NCBI GenBank assembly: GCA_026018925.1 | Contig: JAKSZU010000027.1 | Span: forward strand, 6,004,198-6,068,197 | Reading direction: 5' to 3' | Length of the DNA stretch: 64,000 nucleotides | Source: Tupaia tana | Lineage: Eukaryota; Chordata; Mammalia; Scandentia; Tupaiidae | Part shown: positions 20,471 to 30,280 of the stretch, one piece after another | Layout of the letters: every line of letters starts with the position of its first letter | Numbering within the stretch: position 1 is the first letter of the stretch | Position numbers and translations under genes: made by a program | The notes under the pieces: model-generated | Database searches by the model: none | Told to the model about the DNA's origin: nothing | The model's input: the letters and a program-made list of their open reading frames with translations, nothing else

Positions 20471-21469
20471 GTCTCCCGAGGGTGCAGCCTCAGAGCAGCT
20501 GAGCTTCTAATCACTTACAAAAATAAATTTTCTCATTCCTCATTTACATATAATATTGAGTCGTCAGAAACACCATGACGCATTTTTTGCATAGAAAAAC
20601 TCATCACAACTTTCCTGAAGACCTAATAATTGTACATTTTTGTGGGGTTCAGTATGTCCCCCCCAAAGTGTGTGTGCTAATCAAATGAATGAACGAAACA
20701 TATTTACTGCTGCAAACATTTATTGTTACTTAGCACTGTGCATATTCAAACTATGCTATACTGGTTAGTTGTAAATATATCTTACATCGTCCCCGACACC
20801 CTCTACTGCACTGCGCCGTATTCTCCTGTAACCCATCTCACTCGTTTACAGGCACTCTTGGATCTGTTAACCACACGGTCCCACCTCTCACCCCCTTTCC
20901 TTTCCAGCTTCTGCTCTCCACCATTACACCCTAATCACTTAGAATTTCATTTCCAGGTCAATCAATCAGTGTGACCATTTACTGACAACATTAGCAGCGG
21001 ATTTTATACACTTAGGGGCCATAAGGAACAAAATAACACGAGATTAAATCAAGCACAAGAAAAAAGGTTGCAGTCAGGAGGCTCAGTAAACATTAGCTGT
21101 ATGAGGCTACTGCCAATATAATATGCATGCGTAATATGCACACAGGACCCTTTTTCCTTCGGAAGCAGTGATGCATTCTAATATGATGATAAAGTGTATA
21201 GTACAGTAAGTACGCACACCAGTAACACAGTTGCTCACAGTCAGGCGTTACGCACTGTACATCATTGTGTGTGCTATACTTTCGCACGAGTGATAGTGTA
21301 GCAGGTTGGTTAACACGAACATCGCCACAGCATGCTACGCTACAACGTTTTGAAGGTGAGTTTATTAAGCAATAGCATTTATTCAGCCCCATTATAATCT
21401 TTCGGAATCACTGTCGTATACACAGTCTGTTGTGGAAATGTCATCATGTGGTGCACGATTGTATTAGAA

Positions 21470-22240
21470 ATTGAGATCAAAGAGTCAAGGAGGAAGGGGT
21501 CAGATTGTACTGAGCCTGTAGGACAGATCAGGACTCTGAGTGACCGGATCAGACTTAGCAGACAAAACCTGTGATGGAGGGACCAGCAGTTGGCGTAATG
21601 GCTATGTCACCGGACTCCCACGTAGTCAACTGTGGTTTGAGTCCTGGACCTGGTGGCTTAAACTCATGCCAGGCTCATGTGCGTGCGTGCCCAAGGTCCC
21701 AAGAGAAGAATAGAGGAGAAGGGATTGTGGCATGGCCATCCCCCCTGGGGGGTGACTTCTCACTTTCTGTCTCTCTGTCTCTCTCTGTCTTTCCGTTGAG
21801 TGCACGTGCCCTATAGCAAAAACGTCTCAAAAAAAAAAAAAAAAAAAGAGAAAAGAACCAAAAACCATAAACAAAAGCCTATGATGGGAAGGTGAGGCCT
21901 GAGCCGCGGTGGAAGTAGGGAGAGCGATCGTGATTGATCTACTGAGGTGATAATGAGGAGCGGATATGGTTTATTGCATAAAAGTGAGAAGTGGTTGGAT
22001 TTGGGGTTTATTCTGAAAGTTGAGCCAACGTGATTGATTAGATATAGGATGAGAGAAAAAGGGAGGAATGAAAGACAAAGCCAAGATTTTGAGCCTGAGT
22101 GCTTAAAAGGAGGGATTTGCCATCAGTTGAGATGGAAATTACATGTATGGGGCAGGCTTTCGGGGGAAGGTGAAGAGTTCACGTCGTGGACCAAAAGGCC
22201 TCAGATGAGTATTCAACATTCAAGGGGGTATTGTTAGGGA
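21470..22240 (+). mobile_element. L2 LINE fragment interrupted by a SINE
   Basis: GTCAAGGAGGAAGG, GATCAGGACTCTGAGTGACC before, and GAAGTGGTTGGATTTGGGG, TTCTGAAAGTTGAGCC, GGGATTTGCCATCAGTTGAG, GGAAGGTGAAGAGTTCACG after the SINE follow L2 order ('gaagtggtcagattctgg...gagttgccatttactgagatgg...gagttcagttttgga'). Confidence 0.65.
21578..21870 (+). mobile_element. SINE type A, young-looking, with target-site duplication
   Basis: Head GGGACCAGCAGTTGGCGTAATGG, body complete with GTGCGTGCGTGCCC and CCCCCCTGGGGGG, and a long A tail. Flanks AAACCTGTGATGG and AAAGCCTATGATGG give an eroded duplication. Confidence 0.95.
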
Positions 22241-22426
22241 GGCCTCTTCTAACTTACACACTTACCTACAGAAGAGGGGTAATTCCCACCACACAGAGAC
22301 GCTGTGTGTAAACCAGGTGTGACATGGGGCTCCGGGTAAAACCCGAGGTCGGGTACTGCTCGTTCCCTTACCCTTTCTTCCTTGCAGGTAGGGGTCTGGC
22401 TTCAATATTGTTTCCTCCTTTTGCAG

Positions 22427-22608
22427 ATGGAGATATAGAAGCAGATGTGAAGAACTTACCAAATCTCCCAGCAGAATCTAGTCCTATTAACTTCCAATTT
22501 GCTGTTCTAACTACTGACTTTGTTAAACAAGAATCTTTAGGCAACCCTGTAGGAGAGAATAATTCTATTCCAGGGCTGTTGAAAGATGCTGATTCTGTGT
22601 TGGTTTGA
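22427..22608 (+). other. Candidate terminal coding exon, unidentified
   Basis: A pyrimidine tract ending TTTCCTCCTTTTGCAG precedes an open segment of 59 codons plus TGA, reading GDIEADVKNLPNLPAESSP..., ending LLKDADSVLV. The composition is protein-like, the segment is not part of any repeat I recognise, and the ORF stays open without low-complexity bias. I cannot name a family. No AATAAA lies close downstream, and no confident upstream exon was found, so it may be an old pseudogene or chance. Confidence 0.25.
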
Positions 22609-22734
22609 CATTTTCTAGGTCTCTATGGAAAAAGCGCTTGCTCTGCTTCTGACGCTCACTGATGAGTTGTGTGAGTGTGCTATTAGGTCATTCGGCCGCT
22701 CAGCTTGGAGCTTCTGTAGTAGTTAAATGTCACT

Positions 22735-23310
22735 TCTCTTGCAGGGTTTGCATTCTCTCTCCTACTCTTGTCACCTGGACACTTGCCTGTGTCTACCGTT
22801 AGATCCTCGGCATGTGGAGGGCAGAGGTGCACTGCATCCCGCACACCTAGAATCTTACATATCTGGTATCCTAAGCTTGTCTCTCCTAGGGTCTCAGAAA
22901 AAACTGGGCAGGTATGGTGTGAGATGGTGTGATGATGTTAAGTTCATAGCAGAGTTACTGATATGATATGTGTACTGAATACACACATGTCCACAGTACT
23001 TATACACTGATACACACTTACCCATAATGCGGGAGGCGAACAGTGGTGCCCAGGTAAAACATGGTACTGTACTACTGACCCACACGGGGGGTTCTGGTTT
23101 CACATCTGGAGACCTCCCTAACACTGGGCACATGTGTGCCCATGATCTGGGCTGGCTGAGTCTGGGGGTGGATTGCAAAATCACGGCCCTCACAATGAGA
23201 GTGCTGTCCCTGTCGGGCTCTCTCACTCACGGAAGAAATAAAATAAAACATAAAGAAAGTGGCATAATCCGATCAGTGCACCGGAGTACGTCCTACCCCA
23301 ATGAAGGGAA
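22735..23310. other. No confident feature; possible L2 relic at 22735-22870
   Basis: CACCTGGACACTTGCCTGTG with GTGGAGGGCAGAGG hints at an L2 3' end. The rest is unique-looking with several CpGs and no repeat identified. Confidence 0.3.
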
Positions 23311-23326
23311 AAGATGAAATCTTCCA

Positions 23327-23559
23327 GGGCCAGCAGGTGGCATGGTGGTTAAAGCACTGGACTCCCTCAGGGGTGACTAGGGTTCGAGTCCCTGACTTGG
23401 TTAGTGTGTGCGTGCCCAAGATCCCAGGAGGAGAATGGAGGAGAAGGGACTGTGACGTGGCCATCCGCCCTGAGGGGTGATTTCTCACTTTCTCACTCTC
23501 TGTCTCTCTCTGGTGAGCACATGCACTCGGTAGCAAAAACCTCAAAAACAAAAAGGAAA
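23327..23559 (+). mobile_element. SINE type A with 13-bp target-site duplication
   Basis: ATGAAATCTTCCA flanks it exactly (23314-23326 and 23560-23572). Part of the tRNA-like 3' half is shortened (DCTGACTTGG straight to GTGTGCGTGCCC). The remainder is standard. Confidence 0.96.
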
Positions 23560-23654
23560 ATGAAATCTTCCAAGGCTCTTTGTAACTCAGTGAAAATAGC
23601 CATTGTCGCCTTTGTTGGCTTGCTTATTATTTATCTTTCCTGTAGTGTGTGAGC

Positions 23655-23775
23655 GCCACAAGAATTGGAACCCGTTCGTCTCGTTCTCTGCTGCATCCGT
23701 TGTGCTGAAACAGTTCTTAGACATGGTGAGACTTCAGCACACATTTGCCGAATAAATTATAGTGAATAAATAAAA
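23655..23775 (+). mobile_element. L2 LINE 3' end
   Basis: GAGCGCCACAAGAATTGGAA, CGTCTCGTTCTCTGCTGCAT and CACATTTGCCGAATAAATTA match the L2 terminal layout ('tgagggcagggac...ctctgtatcc...ataaatgtttgttgaa'). Confidence 0.5.
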
Positions 23776-24023
23776 GGTGGTAAGTAGAAAGAACTATCAG
23801 GACTGTTATGAGCGCAGGGCTCACAGCACCCGTGAAGGGCCCTCTCTACAGCTTAGGGGATGGTAGAGAGATTTGTGTTACGTGGGTCCTGCTCATTTAA
23901 TGCAAGAGTTGACAGACATATAAGCTTGATGTAATAATTTTAAATAAGGATGACAAAAACTAGATTGGATAGCTTTAAACCAAGAAGCAGAAGTAAGACT
24001 TTTTTCTTTCAAGTCTATTATTA

Positions 24024-24286
24024 TTATTTTTTTAAGAGAAATTTTTCCTATAGGATGCATGCGCTCACTGGAGAGACAGAGAGAGATAGAGAGACAGAAA
24101 GCGAGATATCACGCATTGGGGGGATGGCCACGCCGCAATCCCTTGTCCTACATCCTCCTCTTGTGATTTTGGGCACACACATACACATGCCTGGTGTGAG
24201 TTTTAAGCCTCCAGGTTCAGACTTGAACCGCAGTTGACTACGTGGGAGTTCTGTGATGTAACCATTACTCCGTCTGCTGGTCCCTT
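24024..24286 (-). mobile_element. SINE type A, antisense, with target-site duplication
   Basis: AAGTCTATTATTA (24011-24023) and AAGTCGATTATTA (24287-24299) differ by one base. Complete copy with CCGTCTGCTGGTCCC head. Confidence 0.96.
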
Positions 24287-24299
24287 AAGTCGATTATTA

Positions 24300-25079
24300 C
24301 AATTCCTCTGGACCTGATTGAGCCTAGGCATTTCCTTCTTCTTACCTTACACTTTTTAGTTTTCTCGTTGTAATCACCCAGGTTCTCTCTCACATTTTTA
24401 AATTTATTTTTCCCCTATTTGTCCCACTTTTACTTTTAGCCCCAGGTCACATCCTTTCTTTCCTATTTATTCTGGGAAAAGGAGGCACCTTGCCCTCGGA
24501 TTATGCCTTCTTCCTACTCCCAACTGTTAAGGCCCCATTGACACCCACTAGTTGCAAGGAAAAAGCCTATTTCTTCCACAGAAGTCTGTTCAGCAAGTTT
24601 CTCCTGATTGGAATTTAATTTCATGTTACTGATGCAACAATTTATTTCAGCAGATAAGGTTCCGGATGGATGCAGTTTCATAAAGAAATAATTTGTCTGC
24701 TTCGTTATCCTGGAAGATCTTTGTCCATTGTATGAGAGAAAGTGTTTATAACTCTCCTGCCTTCTTCCCATATTTTTTTCTTTCCTTATCATTTACAAAA
24801 TGGATCTTACATTCCTTGTAGTTTCTTGAAATGATTTTGAATTGACTGCATCTGTATTTGTCAAAAAAGGTGACAGTAGCCGCGATGTGATTTGAGTGGT
24901 TCTGCTGAGAGAGGATCTGCCTCCAAATAATTCACTCTTACCTCCCAGGACACTCACATGACACATTGAAGGATTCACGACTTGAAAAAATCACTAGGAA
25001 GTCACTATCGAATTTAAACTGAAAGGGAAGGGAAGTAGTAAGTTATTAAGCTCTGGAATGTTGCAAACAGTATTAATGC
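24300..25079. other. No gene recognised
   Basis: Unique-looking AT-rich DNA. Minus ORFs at 24514-24792 and 24793-24978 lack domains. Confidence 0.45.
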
Positions 25080-25330
25080 TTTTGTGCTTCCTTACACATA
25101 GTTATTCATGTTATTTTATTTAACATTGTAATACACATACATTCCATGCTGCGATACAGAACTTTAAGGGTACGTTTTCATGGCTACATGATATTCCAAG
25201 TGGATATACCATGATGGATTTAACTATTCCCTTGATTGCCTTTAACTTTTCATTAATTATCTTCAGGACTACGCTCTTCTATGTATTTTGTGTTTTTGTT
25301 TTCTGAAGGTATTATTGTTTTTAAAACAGT
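25080..25330 (-). mobile_element. Old L1 3' end, antisense
   Basis: GGCTACATGATATTCCAAGT, GGATATACCATGATGGATTT and ACTATTCCCTTGATTG match antisense ORF2/3' UTR text of old L1s ('gctgcatagtattccat...ccccattgatgg'). Confidence 0.65.
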
Positions 25331-25756
25331 AATAAGTATCAATTAACAAAAGAGTAGGCAATATTGACAAGAAAAGGGTAAAAGTACCCATCTCAACTCT
25401 TGCTGTTGTAGAGAAATAATATTAACTAAATGCTATTCCAGATATCTCTCAAGGCAAGTAGAGAAATTCTGTTGTATAAATTAGTCTCTTAAAATGTTTC
25501 CATATAGATCTCTGCAAAAACATCTAGGAGGTGTTTGTGACCAGGGACGGGATGGCTACCCTCAGTGATTATCAGCCCTCATTCTGTGTTGGAGGCACCT
25601 CACGAGCTTCAGTAAATTAATACCAATGCCAAGGCACCTTCCTCAGAAAATTATAAAGGTTCCGATGTAAACTGGTCGTCTTTAAGGTTCAAGGATAATA
25701 TTTCTTTTAAAATCTTCATAGCAAATAATAACTTTGAAAGCGAGGTGGTATTGAAG
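25331..25756. other. No recognised feature
   Basis: Unique-looking sequence between an L1 end and a SINE. Confidence 0.4.
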
Positions 25757-25803
25757 GATTTTTTTCTAAGAGAAATTTTTGCTATATGGCACATGTGCTT
25801 GCC

Positions 25804-25845
<42 letters not shown>

Positions 25846-26057
25846 GAGGTGAGAAACCACCCCTCCCCTTCCCCGAAGGAATGGCCACACCGCAATCCCT
25901 TCTCCTCCATTCCCCTGTCAGGATTTTGGGCACACACACACACACATGCCTGGTGTGAGTTTTAAGCTACCTGGTCTGGGATTCAAATCATGATCAATTA
26001 GCCTCCCTCTAATGTGGGAGCCCAATGACATAACCCTTATGCCATCTGCTGACCTTT
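25757..26057 (-). mobile_element. SINE type A, antisense, with (GA)n expansion
   Basis: GAGAAATTTTTGCTATATGG, (GA)n at 25808-25841 in the antisense CT-rich body, (AC)n at 25933-25945, head GCCATCTGCTGACC. About 15 extra bases (AATTAGCCTCCCTCT) sit between B box and anticodon arm. Confidence 0.92.
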
Positions 26058-26343
26058 AAGGGAGGAATTTTATAACCTGCCAAAATTCGGGCCTAATGAA
26101 CTTGATCGCTCAAATAGATTGTCAGGGAGGAAACTGGTTAAGTGAGAATGAAAGGGAGAGTGTTTGTCGTCTGCGACCCATGACCCACCCCTTTGAGACT
26201 GGATCTCAGCATGACGATGTCGTAAGAACATCCAGAGAAGTAGTGAACTACTGAGGACATAACGTCACGTGGGCCACTTTTGTGGGAGAAGTCTGAGGGA
26301 GACTCTGGTCTCCGTGAAAACATCAGCCTTCAGATCAGATTTT
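26058..26343. other. No recognised feature
   Basis: Unique-looking with several CpGs (GTTTGTCGTCTGCGACC, ACGTCACGTGGG). May belong to the same old LTR-like unit as the adjacent duplicated block. Confidence 0.3.
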
Positions 26344-26520
26344 AAGAGACTGGACTTTGGAGAAATATTTATCCTTAGTTCTTAACTCCTTGTGAGCTAT
26401 CATGGGCCATATAGTTGTTTCTTAACGTTATGCAGTGGATCAGTATGAAGCTTTTATACCCTTTAGATGAAGAAATTTTGGTTTCATAAATCCCCTAACA
26501 CATACTTTAGGATTAGAGCA
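26344..26520 (+). repeat. Direct repeat copy 1 (possible LTR/ERV piece)
   Basis: Shares about 180 bp with 27825-28009: ACTTTGGAGA, GGGCCATATAG(T/C)TGTTTCTTAAC, CAGTGGATCA(G/A)TATGA, AATCCCCT(A/G)ACA, ATACTTTAGGATTAGA. Same strand, about 1.48 kb apart. Confidence 0.85.
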
Positions 26521-26867
26521 GTAAGCCTGAGAGCAATGTTACAGAGATGATAGCAGAAAAATTGATGAGCCTGGACAAAGCCCCAGTTTTCCATGTTTTA
26601 TGCTTGAAAGAAAAAAAACTGCAAGTATTCCTAAATGCCTTGAAGAGAGAATGCAAAAGGACCAAGAGAGTTAAGGGTCTTCCAGAGGAAAGAGGCTGCG
26701 AGACCAAAGGCTAATGATCACACCCATGGACTCCTTCCAGGACTGGGTGCGTCATGGCGCTTCCCCATCTGAAGGCCAGTCTCACATTGGCATGGTGGCC
26801 ATACTCCAGAGGAAGGCCTAGATCAGCTCTTTACAGCAGTCTTCAGAGAACTTTGAAATTTAAGGAC
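26521..26867. other. No recognised feature
   Basis: Unassigned sequence between the repeat copy and a SINE. Confidence 0.4.
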
Positions 26868-26913
26868 TCCTTCCTTCCTTCCTTCCTTCCTTCCTTCCTT
26901 CCTTCCTTCCTTC

Positions 26914-26960
<47 letters not shown>

Positions 26961-27188
26961 GTTTTTAAGAGAGGGAATTTTGCTATTGGGTGTGTGTGCT
27001 TATCAGAGAGACAGAGAGACAGAAAGCAAGAACTCACTCCCCAGGGGGGGATGGCCATGTCGCAGTCTCCTCTCCTCCATTCTCCTCTTGGGATTTTGGG
27101 CACACTCATGCCATCAGGTCCAGGACTTGAACCCTGGTCAACTACGTGGGAGTCCAGCGATATAACTATTATGCCATCTGCTGGTCCC
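26868..27188 (-). mobile_element. SINE type A, antisense, tail expanded to (TTCC)n(TTTC)n
   Basis: The antisense A tail has become about 90 bp of TTCC then TTTC units (26869-26960). GCTATTGGGTGTGTGTGC, CTCCCCAGGGGGGGATGG, ATTCTCCTCTTGGGATTTTG and head CCATCTGCTGGTCCC are standard. Confidence 0.95.
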
Positions 27189-27824
27189 AGACTTCATCTT
27201 TCTCCACTTAACACTGCCACAAGGTTATGTATAAGCCATACTTGTAATATATTCAGACTCTGTCTTGGAGAACAAAGAGAGAGGAATACAACCTTAAATA
27301 TTTGACCACTTACCTTATCTAAGCCGGGGCTAGGTGAAGACTAGCATGGACTGGGTTTCGTAGGGTGTACTGTAGCAGATACCAGTTTCCTATCCCAGTA
27401 GCTAAAGTATAGTAATCATTTCCGACCAACAGCAAAATGACCTCCAGGGCTAGTTTCAAATCTACATGAAAAGGTCAAAGAGTTTTATAAATTATATATT
27501 ACAGTAGTTTTGGCGGGCCAGTCTATTTTCATTTTATAAAAATGTTTAAGCTTATGCTATTCCCTATAGCTAAGAACAATGGATGTTTTTGGCTTTTGAC
27601 CCCTATAAAAGCCACAATATTCTGTAAAAAGCTTTCTCCATGCCTAGATCTGTCACTGTGTGCTCCAGTTGCTAATATGCCGAGCTTTTTTTTTTTTAAT
27701 CAGCTATAGAATGACCAAAATACATTAGCTTTAAGTTTAAATGACATCCTTGTTTTATTATAACTATTATCACTGTTGAGAGCAAGGGTTATTGTCTCAC
27801 CTACCCTAGGATACTTCAAAGACG
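27189..27824. other. No recognised feature
   Basis: AT-rich sequence without identifiable repeat or coding pattern. Confidence 0.4.
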
Positions 27825-28009
27825 TAAAGAGATTGAACTTTGGAGACATTTTTTTCCCTTTCTTAATCCTTAACTGGCTGAAAACATCTGTGGGCCATAT
27901 AGCTGTTTCTTAACATTGTCCAGTGGATCAATATGACACTTTCATGCCCTTTGGACTAGAAACTTCTGGACTTAAATCCCCTGACATATACTTTAGGATT
28001 AGAACTGAA
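27825..28009 (+). repeat. Direct repeat copy 2
   Basis: Partner of 26344-26520. The copies differ at many positions, so the duplication is old, or the two are separate insertions of one repeat family not otherwise recognised. Confidence 0.85.
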
Positions 28010-28840
28010 GTTTAGTGCGCAGCCCGTGACCACCCAGTGCTGGGTCACACTTCACAGGTCACGTCGCGATTACTCAGGTGCAGTAGGAGCTGGCAACTTT
28101 GAAGGGTAAGCCGTGAGACCCCTCCATCATCTCAGTGTGGTCTGCCCTGCGTCCCTGAGTCGGGTATAAAGCACGTGTTGATGGAACAGGATGACAGATG
28201 GAAGGCTGTCGGGCAGGCCTTACAGTTCAACCTTCGGGGAAGACAGGGAGAACAGCGCCCTGCTGTGGCAGCCAAAGCTGCAATGTTCTTTCCTTGCAAG
28301 TCTTTGTTTTGTTGTAAAAGAATCCAGGACGGCCACATATGGATCATTCTGTCCACTGCAGAATGTACTGTGGCCATGTGAACCAGAGTATTTCGGTCTC
28401 TTGTTGCAAAAGTATCCAAGAACATCTTATGATAAAGTTCAGAAAAATTCAGGGGATGACTCTGGAGTGTAAAAGGGGAAAAATTTGTCATCATGTTCAT
28501 CAGGCAAGAGACTGGAAAGCCAGTCATCTAAATTCTTAGTGACAATGTTCTCCTGGTCATAAGACCTGTAAAATGGAAGCCTCGGTTATCATAGCTGTGT
28601 TTTGTTACAAAAAGTTTTAGAACATGCTGGGAACATCTTTCTTTCTCATTTTCTAAAAACTCAAGTCTCCAAAAGCTATTATATGATGAGAACATGTAAG
28701 GTTGTATTTGTGTGTGTAGACATGACATGTGTGTTTGAAGACATAGACAAGGTAGAGACTTGACTAGGCCAGAGTCTCATAAATAATACACTTTATCACC
28801 ACCTAGATTTAACTTGTTTACTAATATTTTTATTCTGTTA
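28010..28840. other. Unassigned, possibly ERV-related
   Basis: A minus ORF of 131 codons (28132-28527) overlaps plus ORFs; none shows a known domain. TTTTGTTGTAAAAGAATCCA at 28307 and CTTGTTGCAAAAGTATCCA at 28401 are internally similar, suggesting an old duplicated unit. Confidence 0.35.
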
Positions 28841-28844
28841 TATA

Positions 28845-29107
28845 TTTATTTATTTTAGAGAGGTTTATGCGATAAGGTGTGTGCACTTTCTGGAGAGACA
28901 GAGAAGAGAGAGAGAGATAGAATGTGAGAAATCACCCTCCAGAGGGATTGGCCACACCGCAGTCTATTCTCCTCCATTCTCCTTTTGGGATTTTGGGCAT
29001 GCACCTACATGTGCCTGGCTTGAGTTTTAAGCCTCTAGATCCGGCACTCAAACCATGGTTGACCACATGGGAGTCCAGTGAGGTAACCATTACACCATCT
29101 CCTGGTC
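28845..29107 (-). mobile_element. SINE type A, antisense
   Basis: Tail TATTTATTTATTTTAGAGAGG, GGTGTGTGCACTTTCTGGAG, ATTCTCCTTTTGGGATTTTG, antisense B-box-like GGCACTCAAACCATGG, head ACCATCTCCTGGTC. Confidence 0.93.
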
Positions 29108-29209
29108 TCTATTCCATTATTTTTATATGTTGAATGACAGTTAAGCTGTATAATTCAAAATTCTCTTTATATTAGTAACTTAGTTGTGATGTATTTTATA
29201 AGGGGGGGG

Positions 29210-29335
29210 GGCTTCAAAAATTCATGGAAAATGCATATTCCGAAAAAACTATGCATGGTTTTTAATTTTGTTGCACCAGTAAAACTCACTTTAATTCCAT
29301 GTCCCCCCACCACTTTTTCAAAGCCCTTTAGTACT
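29210..29335. mobile_element. Palindromic mariner-like MITE, copy 2
   Basis: GCTTCAAAAATTCATGGAAA, ATGCATATTCCGAAAAAACT, ATGCATGGTTTTTAATTTTG, TTGCACCAGTAAAACTCACT and CTTTTTCAAAGCCC. The left and right ends are inverted. Same family as copies at 4995 and 63304. Confidence 0.65.
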
Positions 29336-29357
29336 TCTCAGAGATGACTAAAATGCA

Positions 29358-29809
29358 CAGTCATACGCCACATAGCAACATGTTAGTCAACAGTGGACTG
29401 CATATACAGCGGTGGTGTCATGAAATTATAATAGGCTGTACCGTGTAGGCACTCGTAAGTCTATGATATTCACACATTGACAGAATTGCCTAATGATACA
29501 TTTCCAAGAACATACACCAGTTAAGTGATGCTTGCCTGAGACCAGCAGATTGTGTAATGTTTACATTGCTGGACGTCCACATAGCCAACCATGGTTTGAG
29601 TCCTGGACCTGAGAGTTTAAAACTCATGACAGGCACATGTACATGCATGTCCCAAATCCTGAGAAGAGCATAGAAGAGAAGAGATTGTGGCATGGCCATC
29701 CCCCCCGGGTGATGATTTTTTGCTTTCTGTCTTTCCTTGTCTCTCTGGTGAGTGCACATGTCCTATAGCAAAAATTTATCTTAAAAAAAAAAAAAGTGAT
29801 GCTTGACTG
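29358..29809. mobile_element. Short Tigger-like non-autonomous element, split by a SINE
   Basis: CAGTCATACGCCACATAGCA at the left end equals the reverse complement of the right end of the big Tigger-like element, and CACCAGTTAAGTGATGCTTG...ACTG at the right end equals its left end. With the SINE removed about 180-190 bp remain, a typical MITE. Confidence 0.8.
29535..29793 (+). mobile_element. SINE type A with exact 12-bp target-site duplication
   Basis: AAGTGATGCTTG occurs at 29523-29534 and 29794-29805. Head GAGACCAGCAGATTGTG, body and tail complete. Inserted in a Tigger-type MITE. Confidence 0.97.
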
Positions 29810-29889
29810 TATATATAACACATATTAAAATGGCATGAGGTAGGTGTGTATTATGTCTCCCATCTGCATGTCATCCTTACAATGTGAGT

Positions 29890-30280
29890 AACACTTCTCT
29901 CCCCAGATGGGGTCTGTGTTCCTTCCCTTGGTATCTGGGTGACTGCTCTGACCAACGTGTGCCAGCATGTTGTTTTGTGACCACGAAAGCTGCTGCCCTG
30001 TGACCCCAGTGACTATGCTGTGAGGAAGTCTGTGTGGAGAGAAGGTGTCCCCAGCTGACGACCAGCTGACAGCCTACTGCCACCCTTGAGTGAAGGAGGC
30101 CTTGCATGATTCTAGCTCCAGCCTTTAAGTCTTCCAACTGAGACCCCAGACAGACATGGTGGAGCAAAGACAAGCCTTCCCAGCTGAGTCCCACTCAAGT
30201 TCCCGATCTACAGAAAGCACAAGAGAAAATAACTATTATTATTGTTTTAACTGCTATGTTTTGGGGTCATCTGGTATACC
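29890..30280 (+). mobile_element. MaLR-like LTR, sense
   Basis: CCAGCTGACAGCCTACTGCC, GATTCTAGCTCCAGCC, ACTGAGACCCCAGACAGACATGG, GAGCAAAGACAAGCC, GTTTTAACTGCTATGTTTTGGG follow the sense order of MaLR LTRs ('gattctagccccagcc...ccccagacatcatggagcagagacaagcc...gttttaagccactaagtttggg'). Confidence 0.65.

Larger units (their letters stand above)
17710..21461 (-). mobile_element. Tigger-like DNA transposon, large, with nested insertions
   Basis: The left end CAGTCATGCGTGGCTTAACA (17710) and right end ATCATGTGGTGCACGATTG (21461) are roughly inverted. Subterminal blocks (CACAGACCTAGATGGCACTG at the left; CACAGTTGCTCACAGTCAGG and TGTGTGTGCTATACTTTCGC at the right) recur in the small copy at 29358-29809. 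A minus-strand Tigger-type transposase lies inside. Nested: a SINE (18140-18418), an L1 3' fragment (19337-19545) and a 7SL-like piece (20360-20470). Even without them it is over 3 kb, longer than a typical 2.4-kb Tigger, so 20.6-21.0 kb may hold another insertion. Confidence 0.7.

Noticed and set aside
26754-27305. 183-codon plus-strand ORF
   Set aside because: It runs through the TTCC/TTTC repeat and an antisense SINE; no protein family.
29535-29620. tRNA gene call from A and B boxes (also in about 40 other places)
   Set aside because: The boxes belong to the SINE head; the arms do not pair as a functional tRNA and there is no tRNA 3' end or terminator in place.
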